Positions 1 to 6,389 of a DNA stretch of 6,854 nt are shown here, in pieces. Numbering within the stretch: position 1 is the first letter of the stretch; every line of letters begins with the position of its first letter. The notes under the pieces were generated by a model. The model did not search any database. It had not been told where the DNA came from and saw nothing but the letters and a program-made list of their open reading frames with translations. This DNA comes from Auritidibacter sp. Marseille-P8566. GTDB lineage: Bacteria > Bacteroidota > Bacteroidia > Flavobacteriales > Flavobacteriaceae. A program made the translations under genes and the position numbers. Where the stretch lies: positions 1 to 6,854 of the forward strand of contig CALPQA020000099.1 in assembly GCA_943325595.2 (NCBI GenBank). The letters run 5' to 3'.

Positions 1-523
1 CACAACGATTTCTACTCCTTATCAAAATTCAAATAATACTGTTGTATATCAAGAAGTTCCTATGCCAAGCGACATTACCTATACCATTGGTTATACCGCT
101 AATGCTTCAGCCTACCCAAATGGAAATGCTATGGATGGAACAGGCCACATTCGTGTTAATGTCACGCCAACATGCGTCAATGTAGATTATGTAAAAGCAT
201 TTATTCCAGGAACTACAGGCTCTGCAGGACATACAAATAGGGAAGTTGCTTTTTCATATTCTGTGGGAAGTTGTGCTTTAGGAGCCAATGATGTCCAACC
301 CGAAGATATAATCAAAGTATACCCAAATCCAGCAAACACGAAGCTAAATATTCAATTTAAGGACGCTTCAACCCACAATTGTAAACTATTAAACACAATG
401 GGGCAAACCGTTTTAGAATTTGATTCTAATGAAATTAATACTACAAATATCCCTAATGGAATTTATTTCTTAAAGTTCGACTCGGTTAAAAATTACACTA
501 AGAAAATTATTATTAAACATTAA
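1..523 (+). CDS. Secreted metallophosphoesterase-like protein, C-terminal fragment (5' end outside window)
   Basis: The reading frame is open from base 2 with no start, so the gene begins upstream; the ATG at 62 is internal. About 173 residues are visible. The first ~100 align with the region after the catalytic core of the next gene's product: VVYQE matches LVYQE, TGHIRVNVTP matches TGHIRVTVSP, then DYVKAFIPG matches EYVRTYLPA, and both have H-x-N-(R/K)-(E/D)-V. The last ~75 residues (299-520) are a T9SS type A sorting domain, with VYPNP, NGIYFLKF and the terminal KKIIIKH. The protein is therefore inferred to be an exported phosphoesterase, but no metal-binding motif lies inside the window. 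The position matching the neighbour's GHDH motif reads differently (TTIS), so either the loop is longer here and the motif lies upstream, or the motif is changed. The stop is 11 bp before the next start, which suggests co-transcription. Confidence 0.8.
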   Translation, partial: TTISTPYQNSNNTVVYQEVPMPSDITYTIGYTANASAYPNGNAMDGTGHIRVNVTPTCVNVDYVKAFIPGTTGSAGHTNREVAFSYSVGSCALGANDVQPEDIIKVYPNPANTKLNIQFKDASTHNCKLLNTMGQTVLEFDSNEINTTNIPNGIYFLKFDSVKNYTKKIIIKH

Positions 524-534
524 TTATTTATAAA

Positions 535-2262
535 ATGAAAAACCAAATCGCTATCTTTTTTATTTTAATTTTAAGTGCTTTTAAGATTAATGCTCAAAAC
601 ATAACGCAAGCGGAAATTTTGGGTCGTCCAACTAATAATAGTATAACAGTACAGGCATTCTTTGATGCTGCTGGTGAAATTTCTATTCAATATGGTACTG
701 CTACAGGAAATTATCCCAACCAAACGCCATGGCAAAGTTTTATTGCAAATGAACCTGCAGAAGTTGTCATTTCGGGACTTTCTGCGAACACAAAATATTA
801 TTATAGAATGCTTTATCGGAGCGTTGGTGCTACTACTTTTACAACAAGAACCGAACATTCATTTCAAACTCAGAGACCCATCGGAAGTACCTTTACATTT
901 GTAGTTCAGGCCGATCCTCATATGGACGAACAAAGTTCTATTCCCGTTTACGAAAGGTGTTTGCAAAATCAATTGGAAGACAATCCTGATTTTATGATTG
1001 ATTTAGGAGATTTTTTAATGACCGATAAATTAAAACGAACAAATGTTACTCCAAATATTATTCCGCACGATACCATTCCTTACCGTTGCAAGCTATTACG
1101 ATCAAAATATGAGACTATTTGTCACACCGTGCCCTTGTTTATTGCTTTAGGAAATCACGAGGGGGAATCGGGTTGGAACTTAAATGGAACTTCTGAAAAT
1201 ATTGCTGTTTGGGATACCAATGAAAGAAAAAAATACTTTTTGAATCCTGCGCCAGATGGATTTTATTCTGGTGATGCTACAAGTTATAATTTTGTAGGCC
1301 AACGAGAAAGTTATTACTCTTGGACATGGGGTGAAGCCTTGTTTGTTGTAATAGACCCGTATTGGTTTACTCCTACAAAACCAAACGCTACAACTGGATG
1401 GCTATGGACATTGGGTCAAGGGCAATACAACTGGTTAAGAACAACCTTAGAAAATAGTACGGCAAAATTTAAATTTATTTTCTCCCATCAAATTGTTGGT
1501 GGCGACCCAGATGGACGTGGTGGGGTGGAATTTGCCAATTTATATGAATGGGGTGGAAATAATCTTAATGGAACTCCAGGTTTTGCTACTAATAGGCCAG
1601 GTTGGTACAAGCCAATTAAAGAACTTTTAACCGAAAATAGAGTTACTACTTTCTTTCACGGGCACGATCACTTTTTTGGCAAACAAGAAAAAGATTGCTT
1701 GGTTTATCAAGAAACACCGCAACCGAGTCATTCGAGTACAACGGCAAATGGCGTTTCTTATGCTGCGGGATATGGCTATTTAGAAGGCACAATTCTTCCG
1801 AATACGGGTCATATTCGTGTTACTGTTAGTCCAAATGGAGTTTTAACAGAATATGTTCGAACCTATTTACCCGCATCGGAAAATGCAACACGTCACAACA
1901 AAGATGTTTCCTCAAGTTATTTCATCGGAACAACAAATTGTTATACTTTAGGCTCTAATTCGCCTATGATTTGGAATAGTAATTATAAAGATGAAATTGT
2001 ATACCCAAATCCTTTTTCTAAGGAAACAACCATTGAATTTTCACTAAATGCTTCCGAAAAGGTATCGGTTTCGATTTACAACGAATTAGGGCAACTCGTT
2101 AAAAGTCTATTGAACGAAAATGCAATGAATTCAGGTAAGTTTCAGGTTATTTGGGATGGCATGGATAATTCGGGAGCAAGTGTGGCTAATGGAACTTATT
2201 TTTATAAAATAACAACCGAATCAGGCGCTATAAAATCCGGAAAGCTAATTTTAAAACGTTAA
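535..2262 (+). CDS. Secreted calcineurin-like metallophosphoesterase with T9SS sorting domain
   Basis: This 575-residue protein is predicted to hydrolyse phosphate esters outside the cell with a two-metal centre. Residues 1-20 are a signal peptide (cleavage INA|QN). Residues ~22-115 look like the fibronectin-III-like N-terminal domain of PhoD and purple acid phosphatase relatives (GLSANTKYYYR). The catalytic domain at ~120-400 carries the full metallophosphoesterase motif set: D127-x-H129, G158-D159, G206-N207-H208-E209, S317-H318 and G376-H377-D378-H379. All expected metal ligands are present, so an active enzyme is likely. Residues ~485-575 are a sorting domain of the FlgD-like immunoglobulin kind (YPNP, WDGMDNSG, NGTYFYKI, KLILKR), longer than its neighbours' tails. 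The ATG at 535 is chosen because the signal peptide follows directly. The substrate (nucleotide, phosphodiester, phytate or phospholipid) cannot be read from the sequence. The gene follows a paralogous fragment, so this is a tandem pair. Confidence 0.92.
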   Translation: MKNQIAIFFILILSAFKINAQNITQAEILGRPTNNSITVQAFFDAAGEISIQYGTATGNYPNQTPWQSFIANEPAEVVISGLSANTKYYYRMLYRSVGATTFTTRTEHSFQTQRPIGSTFTFVVQADPHMDEQSSIPVYERCLQNQLEDNPDFMIDLGDFLMTDKLKRTNVTPNIIPHDTIPYRCKLLRSKYETICHTVPLFIALGNHEGESGWNLNGTSENIAVWDTNERKKYFLNPAPDGFYSGDATSYNFVGQRESYYSWTWGEALFVVIDPYWFTPTKPNATTGWLWTLGQGQYNWLRTTLENSTAKFKFIFSHQIVGGDPDGRGGVEFANLYEWGGNNLNGTPGFATNRPGWYKPIKELLTENRVTTFFHGHDHFFGKQEKDCLVYQETPQPSHSSTTANGVSYAAGYGYLEGTILPNTGHIRVTVSPNGVLTEYVRTYLPASENATRHNKDVSSSYFIGTTNCYTLGSNSPMIWNSNYKDEIVYPNPFSKETTIEFSLNASEKVSVSIYNELGQLVKSLLNENAMNSGKFQVIWDGMDNSGASVANGTYFYKITTESGAIKSGKLILKR

Positions 2263-2326
2263 TGTTGATAAAATTTGTAAATTGTGCAAGAATATTATTT
2301 TAAAGACGTCTAAATATAAAAAAATT
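2263..2326 (+). other. Largest intergenic gap in the window (64 bp), possible internal promoter
   Basis: This is the only gap long enough to hold a promoter. It is very AT-rich. It contains TAAAATTTG (2269-2277), one base longer than the Bacteroidota -7 consensus TAnnTTTG, and a perfect 8-bp palindrome AGACGTCT (2304-2311) that ends 15 bp before the ATG at 2327. There is no GC-rich hairpin followed by a T-run, so no terminator is called. Either element could be chance. Confidence 0.2.
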
Positions 2327-3934
2327 ATGAAGAAAATTTCCTTATTGCTGATTTGCTTACTAAGCAATTTTGTTTTTTCACATACCATTAATTACGACAA
2401 AGTTGTCTTGCGGCATTGGTCCATTCAAAAAGACAATAAATGTATTGATGGTTCTTTTATGATGTATAAAAATGGAACGGTCTTCATTGAAGATGCAAAT
2501 AATACAATAACAAAAATTCCATTGACTGCTTTATCAAAGAAAGATCAGGCATTTGTAATTAATAAAGAAATTTGGGTTAAAAATTTAAATACTATTACTC
2601 CAAAAAAAGAAGCCGGATTTCAAAGTATTTTCGATTACAGATTTTGGATAATCTTATTATTATTACTTGCTTTTGGCTTTTATGTTTACTCCATTTCCGA
2701 TAGAAAAAAATTAAAATACTTATTTCCTGTTTTGTTTCTTGGAATAGTAATGTCGTTGTACAGTTTTACAAAAAAAGCACTAACTATTACAGACCCGGCT
2801 TTTTTGCAATCTGCATTTGCACAATTTTCTTCCACAGTTAGTACCACTTATGATACTAATTATTTCTATGTAAATTCAACAGGAATTCCGAATCACACAA
2901 TGATGGTTGGAATTTCTAATCACGGTTGGCAACAACAAGTCCCAATTTCAAAATGTTATATCAACACTAGTCATTGGTCAATACCATTGAATCCAGTTGT
3001 AGCAACTACTCCTGTTCCAGTTTCGGCTTCTCATTTCTTGAAAGGGGCTATAGCAATTGCGGCCAATGGGGTTCCAATTTTTAATTTCCATACCAATACT
3101 GGTGTTGACAGTTTCCTTGACGGACAACTCGATAATTACGGAGGACATTGTGGAAGAGGTGATGATTATCATTACCATACCGCACCTTTGCATTTGATAA
3201 CTTTGGGACAAGCTTCAGCAACAATTCCTATCGCTTTTGGGCTTGACGGTTATGCTGTTTATGGAAATTTAGAGCCTAGTGGGGCTGCTATGACAATATT
3301 AGACGCTAATCATGGACATTATGGTACAAATGGTGTTTATCACTATCACGGAACAGCAACGGCTCCTTATATGATTGGAAATATGGTTGGGGTAGTTACC
3401 GAGGATGCCAATTTGCAAATTATTCCTCAACCTCAAGGCAACCCTGTACGAAATGAAAATTGGACACCACTAGCAGGAGCATTAATAACTTCTTGTGTTG
3501 CTAATGCCAATAATGGTTATAATACGGCATACACTTTAAATGGCGTTTCGGGTTATGCGACCAATTATACCGCAACTACTGCAGGATTATACACTTTCCA
3601 ATATGTAACACCAACAGGAACCACAAGTACTAATTATAATGGCCCCGCACAATGTACCGTTCCAAATTTATCTGCTGAAAATTTTATTTCAACTGAAAAA
3701 AACATCACTATTTCTCCAAATCCCGCAACGGATATTTTACAAATAAATATGGGAAATAGCGCATTAGAAGCTGATGTTCAAAGTATTTCTATTTATGATA
3801 TGAAAGGGAGTTTGGTTTCTAAAACTTTAAAGTTTGTTCGCAGTTTAGACGTAAAAAATCTATCTAAAGGAACTTATTTTATCAAAATTCAGTTGTCAAA
3901 TTCAGTTGTAAGTAAGAAAATAGTCGTCAAATAA
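2327..3934 (+). CDS. YHYH-domain protein with SHD1-like N-terminal domain, two membrane helices and T9SS tail
   Basis: This 535-residue protein has an unusual architecture. Residues 1-18 are a signal peptide (FVFS|HT). Residues ~26-80 resemble an SLA1 homology domain 1 (SHD1): R-x-W, then GSFMMYKNGTVFIED and IPLTALSKKDQAFV. Two hydrophobic helices follow at ~104-123 and ~131-147. The large domain at ~185-360 matches the YHYH family: GISNHGWQQQVP, WSIPL, GGHCGRGDD-YHYH (281-284), IPIAFGLDGYAVYG and GVYHYH (338-341). The paired Tyr/His motifs suggest metal binding, but I know of no established function for the family. Residues ~455-535 are a T9SS type A sorting domain (SPNP, KGTYFIKI, KKIVVK). 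The frame extends upstream to a TTG at 2282, but the ATG at 2327 immediately precedes the signal peptide and is preferred. The stop is 2 bp from the next start, so translation is probably coupled. Membrane helices in a presumed T9SS cargo are odd. Confidence 0.9.
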   Translation: MKKISLLLICLLSNFVFSHTINYDKVVLRHWSIQKDNKCIDGSFMMYKNGTVFIEDANNTITKIPLTALSKKDQAFVINKEIWVKNLNTITPKKEAGFQSIFDYRFWIILLLLLAFGFYVYSISDRKKLKYLFPVLFLGIVMSLYSFTKKALTITDPAFLQSAFAQFSSTVSTTYDTNYFYVNSTGIPNHTMMVGISNHGWQQQVPISKCYINTSHWSIPLNPVVATTPVPVSASHFLKGAIAIAANGVPIFNFHTNTGVDSFLDGQLDNYGGHCGRGDDYHYHTAPLHLITLGQASATIPIAFGLDGYAVYGNLEPSGAAMTILDANHGHYGTNGVYHYHGTATAPYMIGNMVGVVTEDANLQIIPQPQGNPVRNENWTPLAGALITSCVANANNGYNTAYTLNGVSGYATNYTATTAGLYTFQYVTPTGTTSTNYNGPAQCTVPNLSAENFISTEKNITISPNPATDILQINMGNSALEADVQSISIYDMKGSLVSKTLKFVRSLDVKNLSKGTYFIKIQLSNSVVSKKIVVK

Positions 3935-3936
3935 TT

Positions 3937-5157
3937 ATGAAAAAACTAGTGTTTTTTTTACTCGTTACAACAGCTGGTTTTGCACAATACCTTGGTACTG
4001 CTTCAGTCACTCAGGGATTGGCAACTACTACCACTACTGCAAATTTATATACTTGCGCTGGTGGAAGAATTGCAGCTGTTGGAACCATTACAGCTTCCGA
4101 TAATTCTGTTTGGACCGTTCCTGCGGTTACCAATTATTCAAACACTACGTTTCCGTTTGCTTCTAATTTATACAATGAATGTACTGGAAATTTATATGCC
4201 AATTCTACTGCAGCATTAGCGGCTTTGAATGGTTCTGATATTGTAACTGTTGATGCTAATGGCGAAGTAATTACCGCTTATATTTTTGCCGATAATTATT
4301 TTGAAATGTACATAAACGGTGTCCCAGTTGGAAAAGATAATGTGCCTTTCACGCAATTTAATTCTAATATTGTCCGTTTCAAAGTCAATCGCCCGTTTAC
4401 AATTTCGATGCTTTTAGTGGATTGGGAAGAACGTTTGGGTGTTGGTGGCGAAACCAATGGTGGATTCACATACCATTGTGGTGATGGGGGAATGGTGGCC
4501 GTTTTTAAAGATGCTAGCAACACCATTATTGCAAAAACAGGAAACGATTGGAAAGCACAAACATTTTATACTGCTCCAATTATGAATTTATCGTGTCCTA
4601 CTGAAAGTGGCACTTCACGCCTTTCGGCAAATTGTAGTACTGCAGATTCAAATTCGGGAACTTCTTATTATGGGTTGCATTGGGCAAGGCCTACAAATTG
4701 GACACAAGCCACATTTGATGATGCTTCTTGGCCCGCCGCAACTACTTTTGCCAATGCAACAATTGGGGTAGATAATAAACCTGCCTATACTAATTTTACC
4801 AATATTTTCGATGATGTTGCCAATGATGCTCAGTTCATCTGGAGCAAAAATGTAATTTTAGACAACGAAGTAATTGTTAGAAAAACAGTAGCAAGTTTAT
4901 CTGTAAATGAAAATGAAGTATTGAATCCTAAAATTTCAATTTTTCCAAATCCTGCAAAGAATCAATTTAATCTAGATTTTGATTCGACGCTTTTACAAAT
5001 TAATAAAATTCAAATCTTTAATACGTTGGGGGAAAAGGTATTTGAAACCAATGCCATTTCAGAAAACATTATTTTTGGCACAATTCCATCGGGAATGTAT
5101 TTCGTTAAAATAATTTCAGATGCATTTGAAGTGACAAAAAAATTGATAGTTGAATAA
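3937..5157 (+). CDS. Unrecognised secreted protein with galactose-binding-like features and T9SS tail
   Basis: I do not recognise a family for the main body of this 406-residue protein. Residues 1-16 are a signal peptide (AGFA|QY). Residues ~25-65 are rich in Thr, Ala and Ser. Residues ~112-150 (YIFADNYFEMYINGVPVG, then FNSNIVRFKV) read like a jelly-roll carbohydrate-binding module, where an A-D-x-x-F-x-x-Y-x-N-G strand pair is common. Residues ~177-200 hold a distinctive TYHCGDGGMVAVF segment. Residues ~247-320 (WTQATFDDASWPAA, then IWSKNVILDNEVIVRKTV) resemble the second half of galactose-binding-like domains attached to glycosidases. The mature body has five cysteines (40, 81, 181, 220, 233). 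No catalytic motif is evident. Residues ~328-406 are a T9SS type A sorting domain (FPNP, SGMYFVKI, KKLIVE). A binding or structural role on the cell surface is inferred. The start lies 2 bp after the YHYH gene's stop, and the next gene follows after 17 bp. Confidence 0.82.
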   Translation: MKKLVFFLLVTTAGFAQYLGTASVTQGLATTTTTANLYTCAGGRIAAVGTITASDNSVWTVPAVTNYSNTTFPFASNLYNECTGNLYANSTAALAALNGSDIVTVDANGEVITAYIFADNYFEMYINGVPVGKDNVPFTQFNSNIVRFKVNRPFTISMLLVDWEERLGVGGETNGGFTYHCGDGGMVAVFKDASNTIIAKTGNDWKAQTFYTAPIMNLSCPTESGTSRLSANCSTADSNSGTSYYGLHWARPTNWTQATFDDASWPAATTFANATIGVDNKPAYTNFTNIFDDVANDAQFIWSKNVILDNEVIVRKTVASLSVNENEVLNPKISIFPNPAKNQFNLDFDSTLLQINKIQIFNTLGEKVFETNAISENIIFGTIPSGMYFVKIISDAFEVTKKLIVE

Positions 5158-5174
5158 AACAAAGCTTATTTCAA

Positions 5175-6389
5175 ATGAAAAAAAAACTACTTTTCGGTAT
5201 CATTATCATAAATTCAACTTTGTTCTTTGGACAAAGCATTTCTAAAACTATACAATTATTGCCAGATACAGGGGAAACTCAAAGCTACACGACTACCTTT
5301 GGCGAAGACCATGACTATTTGATAAATACTCCTTCCTTTACCAATAATAACAATGGAACAATAACCGATAATGTGACGGGCTTAATGTGGCAACAAATTG
5401 ACGGAGGCGAAATGACATTTGAAAGTGCCATTAGTTATTGTAATTCGTTAACTTTAGGAGGTTTTTCGGGATGGCGATTACCAACACCAATGGAAGCCTA
5501 TAGCATTCTGAATCATCAAAATTCAAATCCTGCAATTAATACAACCTATTTTTCATCATTAACTACCCCAGGAGCAGAATATTGGTGGACAAGCGTTTAT
5601 GAAAATAATTCTACTACAAAAGTTTGGTGTACCAATGCTGGAGGCGGAATTGGAAATCATCCAAAAACAGAAACCATAAGTGCTGGCGGAATAAAAAGAT
5701 TTCACGCAAGGGCAGTTCGAAATGTTACAACTCCCACGACCATTACCAATCATTTTACAGATAATGGAGATACTATAACTGATAATCTGACGCAGTTAGT
5801 ATGGCAAAAAATTCCGAACCCAAATCCATTAACTTGGGAGCAAGCTTTGGCTTATGCCGAAGGATTAACAATTGGAACTTCATCCGATTGGAGGCTGCCA
5901 AACATCAAAGAATTACAATCTTTAAATAATGAATTGGCAACAAATCCATCTGTTTTTACACCTTATTTTTCAAATGTAGGAATTCATAATTATTGGTCGT
6001 CAACAACACTTCCAAACCAAACTTTAAGTGCTTGGTATTGGAGTACTATTTTTGGAATTACAACTTACAGTGCCAAAACGGGAACTAATTATGTAATTTG
6101 TGTTAGAGGAAATCCAACATTATCTGTAAATAATACCGAATTTCATTCTTCCATTAAAATAACTCCAAATCCTTCTTCTGAATTTGTTTCCATCTTTTTT
6201 CCAAATCAATCTACTTCAGCCAAAATTGAAATGTCAGATGCATTAGGAAAAATAGTCATTAGCAAACAGATTGTCATCAATTCTGATGAATATCAATTGA
6301 ACACAGAAGGATTATCAAATGGAATTTACTATTTATCTGTATGTAATGGAAATCAAAAGGATACTTTTAAAATCGTAATGAAAAAATAA
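5175..6389 (+). CDS. Secreted protein with two Lcl_C/DUF1566 domains and T9SS tail
   Basis: This 404-residue protein has a signal peptide at residues 1-19 (LFFG|QS) and a short leader typical of DUF1566 proteins (LPDTGETQSY, then FGEDHDY). Two copies of the Lcl_C (DUF1566) domain follow. Copy one is at ~62-182 (ITDNVTGLMWQQ, GWRLPTPMEAYSIL, YWWTS, ARAVR). Copy two is at ~194-311 (ITDNLTQLVWQK, DWRLPNIKELQSL, YWSST, VICVRG). The fold is named after the C-terminal domain of the Legionella collagen-like adhesin Lcl, which binds sulfated glycosaminoglycans, so an adhesive or glycan-binding role is plausible but not shown here. Residues ~322-404 are a T9SS type A sorting domain (TPNP, NGIYYLSV, KIVMKK). 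The start at 5175 is followed directly by the signal peptide and preceded by A/T-rich sequence. The stop overlaps the sulfatase start by one base (TAATG), so the two are probably translationally coupled. Confidence 0.9.
   Translation: MKKKLLFGIIIINSTLFFGQSISKTIQLLPDTGETQSYTTTFGEDHDYLINTPSFTNNNNGTITDNVTGLMWQQIDGGEMTFESAISYCNSLTLGGFSGWRLPTPMEAYSILNHQNSNPAINTTYFSSLTTPGAEYWWTSVYENNSTTKVWCTNAGGGIGNHPKTETISAGGIKRFHARAVRNVTTPTTITNHFTDNGDTITDNLTQLVWQKIPNPNPLTWEQALAYAEGLTIGTSSDWRLPNIKELQSLNNELATNPSVFTPYFSNVGIHNYWSSTTLPNQTLSAWYWSTIFGITTYSAKTGTNYVICVRGNPTLSVNNTEFHSSIKITPNPSSEFVSIFFPNQSTSAKIEMSDALGKIVISKQIVINSDEYQLNTEGLSNGIYYLSVCNGNQKDTFKIVMKK
5358..6107 (+). repeat. Internal duplication: two diverged Lcl_C domains
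   Basis: The two domain copies span about 5358-5720 and 5754-6107, joined by a short Thr-rich linker. Shared anchors in order are ITDN-(V/L)-T-x-L-(M/V)-W-Q, a helix with A-x-x-Y, (G/D)-WRLP, N-P, YFS, a (Y-W-W/Y-W-S) aromatic cluster and a final (A/C)-V-R. Divergence at protein level is high and DNA identity is low by eye, so the duplication is old or the two-domain form was inherited whole. Confidence 0.8.

Noticed and set aside
62..523. ATG at 62 as the start of a small independent gene
   Set aside because: The frame is open to the window edge and the residues before 62 (TVVYQE) align with the paralogous phosphoesterase. There is no signal peptide, yet a T9SS tail is present, so the ATG is an internal Met.
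571..858. 95-codon reading frame on the minus strand and an overlapping 80-codon plus frame at 662-904
   Set aside because: Both lie inside the fibronectin-like part of the phosphoesterase and have low-complexity composition without recognisable domains.
2282..2326. N-terminal extension of the YHYH gene from a TTG at 2282
   Set aside because: The extra 15 residues would place a charged stretch (KTSKYKK) before a normal signal peptide. The ATG at 2327 gives a standard MKK start, as in the neighbouring genes.
5175..6389. Reading the Lcl_C protein as a formylglycine-generating enzyme serving the adjacent sulfatase
   Set aside because: The WRLP and ITDN-x-T motifs are those of Lcl_C/DUF1566. 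I see no formylglycine-generating-enzyme signature, the protein has few cysteines, and it carries a T9SS tail that would send it to the surface, away from newly made sulfatase.
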